64,000 nucleotides of DNA, taken from assembly GCF_001428665.1 (NCBI RefSeq), contig NZ_LMIJ01000046.1, forward strand, positions 347 through 64,346. The letters are read 5' to 3'. The notes below the pieces were generated by a model that saw nothing but the letters and a program-made list of their open reading frames with translations, was not told the DNA's origin and did no database searches. Positions 11,682-19,886 of the stretch are shown piece after piece. Each line of letters opens with the position of its first letter. Within the stretch, counting starts at the first letter, position 1. Position numbers and translations under genes: made by a program. The DNA comes from Acidovorax sp. Root219. GTDB lineage: Bacteria > Pseudomonadota > Gammaproteobacteria > Burkholderiales > Burkholderiaceae_C.

Positions 11682-13526
11682 ATGGCCGCTGCTGAATCAG
11701 GCACCGAACTCGTCAAAGTCGTCGTGCTGCTGGCCGCTGGCGTCATCGCCGTGCCCCTGTTCAAGCGCCTGGGCCTGGGCTCGGTGCTCGGCTACCTGGC
11801 CGCAGGCCTGGCCATCGGGCCGTTCGGCCTCGGCTTCTTCAGCGATGCCCAGACCATCCTGCACGTGGCCGAGCTCGGCGTGGTGATGTTCCTCTTCGTG
11901 ATCGGCTTGGAGATGCAGCCCACCCGGCTGTGGAACCTCAGGCGCCAGATCTTCGGCCTGGGCCTGGCCCAGGTGCTGGTCTGCATCGCACTGCTCACCG
12001 CCACTGGCGTGGTGGCAGGGCTCTCGTCGGCCGTGGCTTTTATCGCGGCCTCGGGCTTTGTGCTCTCGTCCACGGCCATCGTGATGCAGTTGCTCGACGA
12101 GAGCGGCGACACCTCCACGCCGCGCGGCCAGCGCATCGTCTCCATCCTGCTGCTCGAAGATCTGGCCATCGTACCCTTGCTGGCCATCGTCGCCTTCCTT
12201 TCGCCCGCCCCGACCGGGGAGGCCGTGTCTCGCTGGGTCACCGTGGGTGTGGCGCTGGCGGCCGTGGTCGGCCTGGTCGCAGTCAGCCGCTGGCTGCTCA
12301 ACCCGCTGTTCAGCGTGCTGGCCCGTGCCAAGGCGCGCGAGGTGATGACCGCCGCCGCCCTGCTGGTGGTGCTGGGCGCGGCGCTGGCCATGCAGTGGGG
12401 CGGGCTGTCCATGGCCATGGGTGCTTTCGCGGCCGGCGTGATGTTGTCTGAATCCACCTTCCGCCACCAGCTAGAGGCCGATGTGGAGCCGTTTCGCGGC
12501 ATCCTGCTGGGCCTGTTCTTCATGGGCGTGGGCATGGCGCTCGACATTCCGCTGGTGCTGCAGAATTGGCCTCTGCTGCTGGGGGGCGTGGTGGCCTGCA
12601 TGACCGTCAAGGGCATCGGCGTGTACGCCGTGGCACGCTTCACCAAGGCTGCGCACGGCGAGGCCCTGCAGCGCACCATGCTCATGGCCCAGGGCGGTGA
12701 ATTCGCCTTCGTGCTCTATTCGGCTGCGGCTGCTGCGGGCATCGTGGAGGCACAGATGAATGCCGTGCTCACCGCTGCCGTGATCATCTCCATGGCGCTC
12801 ACGCCGCTGGCCGTGCTCTCGCTGCGCTGGCTCATGCCACCCGAGCCCGCGCAGGACATGGCGGGCATCGACGCGGCCGATGGCCTCAAGGGCACGGTGC
12901 TGATCATCGGCTTCGGCCGCTTTGCGCAGATCGCCAGCCAACTGCTGCTGGCGCGGGGTGTCGACATCGCCATCATCGAGAACGACACCGACATGATCCG
13001 CGCGGCCGCGAAATTCGGCTTCAAGGTCTACTACGGCGACGGCACGCGCCTCGATGTGCTGCACGCCAGCGGCGCACACCACGCCAAATCCATTCTGGTC
13101 TGCGTGGACGATGCCAAGACCACCACGCGCATCGTCGAGCTGCTCAAGCACGAATGCCCGCTGATCCCGGTGCTGGCGCGCGCCTACGACCGCCAGCATG
13201 CCATCGAGCTGCTGCAGTTGGGCGTGGACTACCAGATGCGCGAGACCTTCGAGTCGGCCATGGGCTTTGGCATGCAGGCGCTGCAGACCCTGGGTGTGGA
13301 CGCCGAAGAGGTGGCCGAAGTGGCTGAAAGCATTCGCCACCGCGATGCCGAGCGCCTGCAGCGGGAGCTGGCCGGGGACAAGGACGGCGCGCGCAACTTC
13401 TTCCAGGGCAACAAGTGGATTGCCACCCCGCTCACGCAACCCCAGCGCGAAGCCAGGGCACTCAACGAAGAAGCGGCCGATGCACTGGAGCAGCAGCCGC
13501 AGCCCGCAGTGGCTCCACAGGCCTGA
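11682..13526 (+). CDS. CPA2-family monovalent cation:proton antiporter with RCK domain (KefB/KefC-like)
   Basis: An inner-membrane antiporter of 614 residues. About 380 residues of hydrophobic helices (Na+/H+ exchanger fold) are followed by a TrkA-N/RCK nucleotide-binding domain beginning at about residue 404, with the Rossmann turn GFGRFAQ. This architecture matches KefB, KefC and YbaL, which export K+ (or Na+) in exchange for protons. GGEFAFVLY in the membrane part is a family hallmark. Whether it is glutathione-gated cannot be read directly. The C-terminal tail is Gln/Ala rich. No Kef ancillary subunit gene is adjacent. It is co-directional with the DUF72 gene 14 nt downstream. Confidence 0.93.
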   Translation: MAAAESGTELVKVVVLLAAGVIAVPLFKRLGLGSVLGYLAAGLAIGPFGLGFFSDAQTILHVAELGVVMFLFVIGLEMQPTRLWNLRRQIFGLGLAQVLVCIALLTATGVVAGLSSAVAFIAASGFVLSSTAIVMQLLDESGDTSTPRGQRIVSILLLEDLAIVPLLAIVAFLSPAPTGEAVSRWVTVGVALAAVVGLVAVSRWLLNPLFSVLARAKAREVMTAAALLVVLGAALAMQWGGLSMAMGAFAAGVMLSESTFRHQLEADVEPFRGILLGLFFMGVGMALDIPLVLQNWPLLLGGVVACMTVKGIGVYAVARFTKAAHGEALQRTMLMAQGGEFAFVLYSAAAAAGIVEAQMNAVLTAAVIISMALTPLAVLSLRWLMPPEPAQDMAGIDAADGLKGTVLIIGFGRFAQIASQLLLARGVDIAIIENDTDMIRAAAKFGFKVYYGDGTRLDVLHASGAHHAKSILVCVDDAKTTTRIVELLKHECPLIPVLARAYDRQHAIELLQLGVDYQMRETFESAMGFGMQALQTLGVDAEEVAEVAESIRHRDAERLQRELAGDKDGARNFFQGNKWIATPLTQPQREARALNEEAADALEQQPQPAVAPQA

Positions 13527-13540
13527 ACGCGAGAGGCGCC

Positions 13541-14647
13541 ATGGGCATGCAGGACGATCTGTTCGGTGGCCCGCCTGAGCCACCGCCGCCGCCACCCGCA
13601 GCGCCCGCCGCCGTGCAGGATGAGAAGTCCCCTGCCCCGCCCGCACGCAAGAAAGGCCTGGGCGTCAGCGCACAGCCGCAGGACGACGCCACGCACGCCC
13701 TGGCCGCCAGCCTGTCGACCCACCTGCGCCTGGGTACCTCCACCTGGACCTACCCGGGCTGGAAGGGCCTGGTTTGGGAGGGCGAGCACTCCCCGGCACA
13801 GCTGTCCAAGAACGGGCTGTCAATCTACGTCCAGCACCCTTTGCTGCGCACGGTGAGCATCGACCGCAGCTTCTACCGCCCGCTCACGGTGAGCCAGTAC
13901 GAGCGCTATGCCAGCCAGGTGCCCGACGACTTCCGCTTTGTGGTCAAGGCCCCGAGCCTGGTGACCGATGCATTGGTGCGCAGCGAAGATGGCCGTGGCC
14001 GCGAGCCCAACCCCGCCTTTCTGAATGCCGACCTGGCACGCACCGAGTTCGTGGAACCCGCGCTGCAGGGCCTGGGCCACAAGATCGGGGCGCTGGTGTT
14101 CCAGCTCAGCCCCCTGCCCATGGACCAGCTCGACCGCCTGCCCGAGGTGCTGCAGCGCCTGCGCACCATGCTGCTGGCCCAGCCCAAGCTCGCCCCCATT
14201 GCGCCCGACGGCATCCTGGCCGTGGAGGTGCGCGACCCCGAATGGATCAGCTCGCACTGGATGGCCCTCGACTTCGCGGCCGTGCTGCGCGAGGCGGGCG
14301 CCACCTACTGCATCGACCTGCACCCCAAGATGCCGCCGCTGGCCGACCAATTGCACATGCTGCGCGCGCTGTGGCCCGGCCCGCTGGTCTGCCGCTGGAT
14401 GCTGAACCCGGTGCACGGCCCCTATGGCTACGAAGAGGCCGAAAAACTCTACGAGCCCTTCGACCAATTGCACCACCCCGACCTGCAGAACCGCGAGGAG
14501 CTGGCGCGCCTGATCGCCGGCGTGACCGGTGCCGGGCAGAACGCCTACGTCTGCATCAGCAACCATGCCGAGGGCTCGGCCCCGATCACCATCCAGGCAC
14601 TGGCAGAGCGGGTGGCCGCGCAGCCGCCGGCCCGCAAGAAGACCTGA
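13541..14647 (+). CDS. DUF72 domain protein (YecE-like)
   Basis: 368 residues with a DUF72 TIM-barrel-like fold. The typical start LRLGTSTWTYPGWKGLVW is at about residue 62, preceded by a proline-rich, low-complexity N-terminal linker (a run of Pro at about 12-19). SFYRPLTVSQYERYASQVPDDFRFVVKAP and the C-terminal NAYVCISNHAEGSAP are family features. The biochemical function of DUF72 is not established. The ATG at 13541 follows the antiporter stop by 14 nt. The frame is open further upstream, but that part overlaps the antiporter and shows no homology. Confidence 0.88.
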   Translation: MGMQDDLFGGPPEPPPPPPAAPAAVQDEKSPAPPARKKGLGVSAQPQDDATHALAASLSTHLRLGTSTWTYPGWKGLVWEGEHSPAQLSKNGLSIYVQHPLLRTVSIDRSFYRPLTVSQYERYASQVPDDFRFVVKAPSLVTDALVRSEDGRGREPNPAFLNADLARTEFVEPALQGLGHKIGALVFQLSPLPMDQLDRLPEVLQRLRTMLLAQPKLAPIAPDGILAVEVRDPEWISSHWMALDFAAVLREAGATYCIDLHPKMPPLADQLHMLRALWPGPLVCRWMLNPVHGPYGYEEAEKLYEPFDQLHHPDLQNREELARLIAGVTGAGQNAYVCISNHAEGSAPITIQALAERVAAQPPARKKT

Positions 14648-14653
14648 CGGAGA

Positions 14654-15865
14654 TCAGGCGCGGGCTGCGGCCACCGACTGGTCGCTGTGGCCCGCCAGCG
14701 TGATCCAGGCCAGCGCCACGCCCACCAGCGCGCCCGTGGCCATGCCGACCACCATGGGCAGCGGCTTGCCGTTGGCGAACAGGCCCACGATGCCCATGGC
14801 GGCAGCGCCCGTGAGCATCTGCAGTGTGCCAAGCAGGGCCGAGGCCGTGCCCGCAATGGCGCCGTGCTTTTCCAGCGCCAGCACCGAGGTGGTGGGAATC
14901 ACCAGCCCCATCAGCGCGCTGGCCACGAAGTACAGGCCGATCAGCACCGCGAGCTCATCGCCGCCGAGCAGGTAGTAGCTGAGCATCGCCACCATGACCA
15001 CGCCCGAGCCCGTGGCGGCGGCCTTGACCAGGCGCACCAGCCCGAAGCGCTCGCCCAGCGCGGCCGTGAACTGCGAGGTACCGATGAAGGCCGCTGCATT
15101 CACCGAAAATGCCAGGCTGTACTGCGTGGGCGTCAGGCCGTAGTGGTTGATGAGCACGAAGGGCGAGCCCGCCAGGTACACGAAAAAGCCCGCCATGGCG
15201 CAGCCGCCGATGAACACCAGGCCCAGGTAGTGCCAGTCGCGCAGCAGCAGCCCGTAGGCGGCGAGGGCCCCGCCCAGGCTGCTTTCCACCCGATCGGCCG
15301 CAGGCCGTGTTTCGCCCAGGCTGCCGTACACCAGCGCCAGGCCGGCCACGGCGGCCACCGCCACCACCCAGAACACGCCGCGCCAGCCGGCCAGGGCGAT
15401 CACGCCGCTGCCCGCCAGCGGCGCCAGGATGGGCGAGACGCTGAACACCAGCATCAGCAGCGACATCAGCCGCGCCGCATCGGTGCCCGTGTGCAGGTCG
15501 CGGACCACGGCGCGCGGAATGGCCATGCCCGCCGCCGCGCCCAGGCCCTGCACGAAGCGCAGGGCGATCAGGGTCTCGATGTCGGTGGCCAGCGCGCAGC
15601 CCACGCTGGCCAGGGTGAACAAGGCCAGGCCGAAGTACAGCGGCGGCTTGCGCCCCACCATGTCCGACACGGGGCCGTAGAGCAGCTGGCCAGCCCCCAG
15701 CGAGAGGAAGAAGGCCGTGAGGCTCCATTGCACGGCCCCCACCGACGCACCCAGGCTGGCCCCGATCTCGGGCAGCGCGGGCAAATACATGTCGATGGCA
15801 AACGGGCCGATGGCCGAGAGCAGGCCCAGGATCAGGGCCATCTTGAAGAAGCGGGAAAAATGCAT
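14654..15865 (-). CDS. Bcr/CflA-family multidrug efflux MFS transporter
   Basis: 403 residues and about 12 transmembrane helices. The first helix carries GPFAIDMYLPALPEI, a strong Bcr/CflA signature; the inter-helix motif A (LYGPVSDMVGRKPPLY) and RFVQGLGAAAGMAIPRAVVRDL follow. Proton-driven export of drugs is expected in the inner membrane. The ATG at 15865 gives MHFSRFFKMALILG, which fits the family; the frame is open far upstream but reads through the next gene in a wrong frame. The gene ends 6 nt from the converging DUF72 gene. Confidence 0.95.
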   Translation of the reverse strand: MHFSRFFKMALILGLLSAIGPFAIDMYLPALPEIGASLGASVGAVQWSLTAFFLSLGAGQLLYGPVSDMVGRKPPLYFGLALFTLASVGCALATDIETLIALRFVQGLGAAAGMAIPRAVVRDLHTGTDAARLMSLLMLVFSVSPILAPLAGSGVIALAGWRGVFWVVAVAAVAGLALVYGSLGETRPAADRVESSLGGALAAYGLLLRDWHYLGLVFIGGCAMAGFFVYLAGSPFVLINHYGLTPTQYSLAFSVNAAAFIGTSQFTAALGERFGLVRLVKAAATGSGVVMVAMLSYYLLGGDELAVLIGLYFVASALMGLVIPTTSVLALEKHGAIAGTASALLGTLQMLTGAAAMGIVGLFANGKPLPMVVGMATGALVGVALAWITLAGHSDQSVAAARA

Positions 15866-15938
15866 AGCCTGCCATTGTCGCGGGCACCCGGAAAAACCCT
15901 TATCGGCAGACTGGGCCGTTTCGAGGTAGGAGACCTGT

Positions 15939-16967
15939 TCAGTCGGCCTGTGGCTCGACCCGGTTGCCGCCGGCCTGCCGTGCCCGGGCCAGGGCGCTGC
16001 TGGCGGCGCGCACCAGTTCATCGGCGCGCTGGTCGCGCACAGGCACCAGCGCGGCCACCCCCCCGCCCAGGCTGAGCCGGCCCAGGGCCGAGCCTTCGTG
16101 GGGCAGTGCCAGCGAGCGCACAGCGACCACGGCGCCCTGCGCCAGGCCCTGGGCCTCATCGAAAGTCGCGCCGGGCAGCAGCAAGGCAAAGGCATCGCCC
16201 GCGAACCGCGCCACCAGGCCGCCTGGGCGCTCCTGCACGATCTGGGTGAGCGTGACGGCCAGGGTCTGCAGGCAGGCATCGCCCGCCAGGTGGCCATGGC
16301 GGTCCATGAAGTGGCGCAGCGCATCCACCTCCAGCAGCACCAGCGCCAGCGGGGTGGCGGCGCGCTGCGCGCGCTCCCAGGCCTGCTGCAGCACGTGGTC
16401 GAACTGGCGCCGGTTGCCCAGGCCGGTGAGGCTGTCGGTGCGGTCCATGGCGTCGATGCGCTGCTGCGCCTCGGCCAGGGCCCGGGTGCTCTCCTGCAGT
16501 TGCGCCTGCAGCACGCGGTGGTCGTTCTGCAGGCGCACCATGGCGGCAGAGCTCCCCTGCGGCAAGGGGCCCGAGGGCACCGAGGTGCCGCTGTGCACGA
16601 TCTTCCACTCCGCGCCTTCCAGGCGGAACACCAGCACCAGGCGCGCCACCGGCACCTGGCCGGCCGGGGTCTCGCCCGCATCGGGGCCACGCACATGCAC
16701 CAGCGCCGTGGCCGAGACAACGTCCTCGGCCAGGTCCTGCAGGCACAGGTCGAGCACCTCGATGCGCATGTGCTGCGGCACCAGGGCAAAGTCCTGCAGG
16801 ATGGCGGCCACCCATTCGCTGCGGGTGTGCACCAGGCGGTCGCTGCGGCTGGCGTAGCCGCTGAACTGGGTGCTCAGGCGCCCGATCAGGCGCTCGTCGC
16901 GCGTGGAGTACAGCGCGATGTAGTCGTCGAAAAGTTGGCGGATGAGGGGCTGGCGATCCGGTCGCAT
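15939..16967 (-). CDS. NTF2/SnoaL-like domain plus degenerate GGDEF domain
   Basis: The predicted product has 342 residues. Residues about 1-135 resemble a SnoaL/NTF2-like alpha+beta barrel (DDYIALYSTRDERLIGRL...EWKIVHSG), a short coiled coil lies at 145-175, and a GGDEF-type domain with DSLTGLGNRRQFD follows. The catalytic signature is AGDAF at 256-260 instead of GG(D/E)EF, so cyclase activity is unlikely; it may act as a c-di-GMP or GTP sensor. The ATG at 16967 is used. The long upstream extension of the frame overlaps the divergent gene and is not credible. It is followed after 73 nt by the efflux gene on the same strand. Confidence 0.87.
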   Translation of the reverse strand: MRPDRQPLIRQLFDDYIALYSTRDERLIGRLSTQFSGYASRSDRLVHTRSEWVAAILQDFALVPQHMRIEVLDLCLQDLAEDVVSATALVHVRGPDAGETPAGQVPVARLVLVFRLEGAEWKIVHSGTSVPSGPLPQGSSAAMVRLQNDHRVLQAQLQESTRALAEAQQRIDAMDRTDSLTGLGNRRQFDHVLQQAWERAQRAATPLALVLLEVDALRHFMDRHGHLAGDACLQTLAVTLTQIVQERPGGLVARFAGDAFALLLPGATFDEAQGLAQGAVVAVRSLALPHEGSALGRLSLGGGVAALVPVRDQRADELVRAASSALARARQAGGNRVEPQAD

Positions 16968-17133
16968 GCGTGCGGGTTCCTCGTCAGGGCATCCTGAAAA
17001 AACATGCGGTGCACCGCCATGCGGGTCCGCACGGCCCCCGGTCCATGTTCCGGGTGGCGCGCGATGCACTTTAGCACCCCGCACCCAGGGCGGCCATGCA
17101 TACTGCATGCACTCCCATGCGAACATCGCCTGT

Positions 17134-17748
17134 ATGACGCACATCCCCAACACACGGACGGGCCGCACCGCATCGCTGGTGCTGGCCTGCCTCATCGCCC
17201 CCCTGCCCAGCCTGGCGCAGGCACCGAACCCCGAACCTGCTGCCGCACTGGTGCTCTCGGCCGATGGCAGCCTCGTGATCGACACGCGCGCCAGGCTGGC
17301 CTGGCCGCGCTGCGTCGAGGGCATGCAGTGGACCGGCACCACCTGCACGGGCACGCCGCTGGAGATCGACCATGCCCAGGCCCTGGCCCACGCCCAGGCG
17401 CGCTGGAAGGCCGAGGGCCTGCCCTGGCGCCTGCCGCGCGCCGCCGAGCTGCGCCGGCTGGTGGACAAATCGGCGCGCACGCCGGGGCTCGATGCACGGC
17501 TGTTCCCGGCCGCGCCCTCGGGCTGGTACTGGGCGGTCAACGCCAACGTCAAGGGGGGCCTGGCGGGCAACCAGTACAACTACGGCAACGTGGAAAAGGC
17601 CCAGCGCCAGGGCCAGGGCGGCGACAGCCTGGACACCACGCGCGTGAACCAGCGCTTTGCCGTGGACCTGGCGACCGGCGACATCCGCAGCGACGCAGCC
17701 AAGTTCAGCAAACTCCACATCCGCCTGGTGCGCACGCACAGCGACTGA
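17134..17748 (+). CDS. Secreted DUF1566 (Lcl C-terminal) domain protein
   Basis: A 204-residue protein. The N-terminus (residues 1-30, ending SLAQA) is a Sec signal peptide, so it is periplasmic or outer-surface. The rest matches the DUF1566/Lcl C-terminal fold: a conserved Trp/Gly core (LVIDTRARLAWPRC, WRLPRAAELRRLVD, GWYWAVNAN, FAVDLATGDI...LHIRLVR). Such domains occur in bacterial surface proteins; the function here is unknown. The ATG at 17134 gives the best signal peptide; an ATG at 17107 would extend it. It faces away from the degenerate GGDEF gene. Confidence 0.8.
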   Translation: MTHIPNTRTGRTASLVLACLIAPLPSLAQAPNPEPAAALVLSADGSLVIDTRARLAWPRCVEGMQWTGTTCTGTPLEIDHAQALAHAQARWKAEGLPWRLPRAAELRRLVDKSARTPGLDARLFPAAPSGWYWAVNANVKGGLAGNQYNYGNVEKAQRQGQGGDSLDTTRVNQRFAVDLATGDIRSDAAKFSKLHIRLVRTHSD

Positions 17749-17789
17749 CGGCACGGCGGGCTCCGCCCCGCGCCACGCCGAGCCTTCTC

Positions 17790-17806
17790 TTTACGCTTTT
17801 TTTACG
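17790..17806 (+). promoter_or_regulatory. Candidate KdpE operator ahead of kdp operon
   Basis: The sequence TTTACGCTTTTTTTACG carries two TTTACG half-sites 11 bp apart, one helical turn. From memory, the E. coli KdpE operator is TTTATACTTTTTTTACA, also two hexamers 11 bp apart; spacing and T-tract are the same. A third TTTACG lies at 17833-17838. It is 79 bp ahead of the first micro-ORF of the kdp operon, the expected place for activation by KdpE. Binding is inferred. Confidence 0.7.
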
Positions 17807-17884
17807 GCACGGCCTGCAGTCTGTGCCCTGTTTTTACGCGCGGATCCCGAGACTTCTCCCATTGCCCAAATGGAGAAGCAAACC

Positions 17885-17992
17885 ATGGATTTCGTCTATA
17901 TCGCGGCGGCCACCGGCCTGTGGGGCCTGGTCCTGCTGCTCGTGCGCGGCTGCAGCCGCCTGGAACAAAAACCCGCAGGAGAGCGCGCATGA
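17885..17992 (+). CDS. 35-residue membrane micro-protein upstream of kdpF
   Basis: A small frame starting MDFVYIAAATGLWGLVLLLV and ending in a basic tail (RGCSRLEQKPAGERA). One transmembrane helix spans about residues 3-20 with the charged tail on its C-terminal side. A GGAG motif sits at 17872-17875, nine bases before the ATG, and the stop overlaps the kdpF start as ATGA, a sign of translational coupling. Similar short membrane proteins precede kdpF in other bacteria as far as I recall, but none has an assigned role to my knowledge. I infer a KdpF-like accessory peptide. Confidence 0.7.
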   Translation: MDFVYIAAATGLWGLVLLLVRGCSRLEQKPAGERA

Positions 17993-18087
17993 TCGCCGTC
18001 GAACTGCTCTATGGGCTCAGCGGCCTGATCGCGGTGCTGCTGCTCGCGTACCTGGTGTACGCCCTGATCTGCGCGGAGCAATTCTGA
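17989..18087 (+). CDS. kdpF: KdpF, small subunit of K+-transporting ATPase
   Basis: A single-helix inner-membrane peptide (32 residues, MIAVELLYGLSGLIAVLLLA onwards, ending CAEQF) of the size and sequence typical of KdpF, which stabilises the KdpABC complex. It overlaps the preceding micro-ORF by 4 nt and the kdpA start by 1 nt (TGATG). It is too short for most gene finders, but both overlaps and position make it convincing. Confidence 0.92.
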   Translation: MIAVELLYGLSGLIAVLLLAYLVYALICAEQF

Positions 18088-19886
18088 TGACCGCCGCTGC
18101 GTGGGCCTTGCTGGGCTCTTTTCTCGTACTGCTGGTGCTCATGGCCTGGCCGCTGGGCCGCTGGGTGGCCGTGCTCGCCACCGGTGCCCCCCCGGCCTGG
18201 ATGCAGAAGGCCGAATCAGGCCTCTATCGCCTGGCGGGCGTGGACCCGCAACAAGGTATGGGCTGGTCGCGCTATGCCCTGTGCCTGCTGGTGTTCAATG
18301 GTACCGGCCTGCTCTTCGTTTACGCCGTGCAGCGCCTGCAGGGCCTGCTGCCCCTGAACCCGCAGGCCATGCCCGCCGTGTCGGCCGATTCGTCGTTCAA
18401 CACCGCGATCAGCTTCGTGTCCAACACCAACTGGCAGGGCTACGGGGGTGAAGCCACCATGAGCTACCTCACGCAGATGGTGGCGCTGGCCGGCCAGAAC
18501 TTCTTCTCGGCCGCCACCGGCATCGCCGTGGCGTTCGCGCTGATCCGGGGCTTTACCGCCCGCTCCAGCGCCGTGTTGGGCAACTTCTGGGTGGACATCA
18601 CGCGCATCACCGTGTGGCTGCTGCTGCCGCTGTCACTGGTGCTGGCCCTGTTCCTCGCCGGCAGCGGCGTGGTGCAGAATTTCAATGCCTACACCGACGT
18701 GGCCACCCTCGAATCCACCAGCTACCAGCAGCCGGCCTTGGACGGCCAGGGTGCGCCACTGCTCAATGCCCAGGGCCAGCCCGTGCTGCAGGCGCTGACC
18801 ACACCCACGCAGACCCTGGCCATGGGCCCGGTGGCCTCGCAAGAGGCGATCAAGATGCTGGGTACCAATGGTGGCGGCTTCTTCAACGCCAACTCGGCCC
18901 ACCCGTTCGAGAACCCCACGGCCTGGACCAACCTGGCGCAGATGCTGGCCATCTTCCTGATCCCGGCCGCGCTGTGCTTCGCCTTTGGCCGCAGCGTGGG
19001 CGACCAGCGCCAGGGCCTGGCGGTGCTGGCGGCCATGACCGTGCTGTTCGTGGCTGCGGTGCTGGCCATCATGCCGGCAGAGCAGGCGGGCAACCCGCTG
19101 TTCGCGCAGCTGGGCGTGGACCAGGCGGCCAGCGTGGCGCAGGCCGGCGGCAACATGGAAGGCAAGGAGACACGCTTTGGCATCACCGCCTCGGGCCTGT
19201 TCGCCGTGGTCACGACAGCCGCTTCGTGCGGTGCCGTGGTCGCGATGCATGACTCCCTCACGCCGCTGGGCGGCATGGTGCCCATGGTGCTCATGCAATT
19301 GGGCGAAGTGGTGTTTGGCGGCGTCGGCTCCGGCCTGTACGGTATGCTGGTCTTCGCCATCCTGGCGGTGTTCATCGCCGGGTTGATGATCGGCCGCACG
19401 CCCGAGTACCTGGGCAAGAAGATCGAGGCGCACGAGATGAAGCTGGCCTCGCTGGCCATCCTGGCGACTCCGCTGCTGGTGCTGCTGGGCACGGCCATCG
19501 CGGTGTCCACCACCTCCGGCACCGCCGGCATGGTGCAGGCCGGCCCGCACGGCTTCAGCGAGGTGCTGTATGCGCTGAGCTCGGCGGCCAACAACAACGG
19601 CAGCGCCTTCGCGGGCCTGTCGGCCAACACGCCGTTCTACAACATGCTGCTGGGCGTGGCCATGTGGCTGGGCCGGTTCGCGGTGATCGTGCCGGTGCTG
19701 GCGATTGCCGGCGCCCTGGCGCGCAAGAAGCGCCTGCCGGTGACGGCAGGCACCATGCCCACCCACGGCCCGCTGTTCGTGGTGCTGCTGATCGGCACCG
19801 TGCTGCTGGTGGGCCTGCTCAACTATGTGCCGGCATTGGCCCTGGGGCCCGTGGTCGAGCACCTGATGCTGGGAGTGGCCCCATGA
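18087..19886 (+). CDS. kdpA: KdpA, K+-translocating subunit of the Kdp ATPase
   Basis: KdpA of 599 residues, the expected length. It forms the K+-selective pore of the high-affinity KdpFABC P-type ATPase in the inner membrane. Selectivity-filter repeats are visible: SNTNWQGYGGE, GTNGGGFFNANSAHPFENP, AASCGAVVAMHDSLTP and SSAANNNGSAFAGL. The start at 18087 overlaps the kdpF stop by one base; the longer open frame upstream is spurious. Its last 4 nt overlap kdpB (ATGA). Expression is likely controlled by KdpDE, encoded at the end of the same operon. Confidence 0.98.
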   Translation: MTAAAWALLGSFLVLLVLMAWPLGRWVAVLATGAPPAWMQKAESGLYRLAGVDPQQGMGWSRYALCLLVFNGTGLLFVYAVQRLQGLLPLNPQAMPAVSADSSFNTAISFVSNTNWQGYGGEATMSYLTQMVALAGQNFFSAATGIAVAFALIRGFTARSSAVLGNFWVDITRITVWLLLPLSLVLALFLAGSGVVQNFNAYTDVATLESTSYQQPALDGQGAPLLNAQGQPVLQALTTPTQTLAMGPVASQEAIKMLGTNGGGFFNANSAHPFENPTAWTNLAQMLAIFLIPAALCFAFGRSVGDQRQGLAVLAAMTVLFVAAVLAIMPAEQAGNPLFAQLGVDQAASVAQAGGNMEGKETRFGITASGLFAVVTTAASCGAVVAMHDSLTPLGGMVPMVLMQLGEVVFGGVGSGLYGMLVFAILAVFIAGLMIGRTPEYLGKKIEAHEMKLASLAILATPLLVLLGTAIAVSTTSGTAGMVQAGPHGFSEVLYALSSAANNNGSAFAGLSANTPFYNMLLGVAMWLGRFAVIVPVLAIAGALARKKRLPVTAGTMPTHGPLFVVLLIGTVLLVGLLNYVPALALGPVVEHLMLGVAP

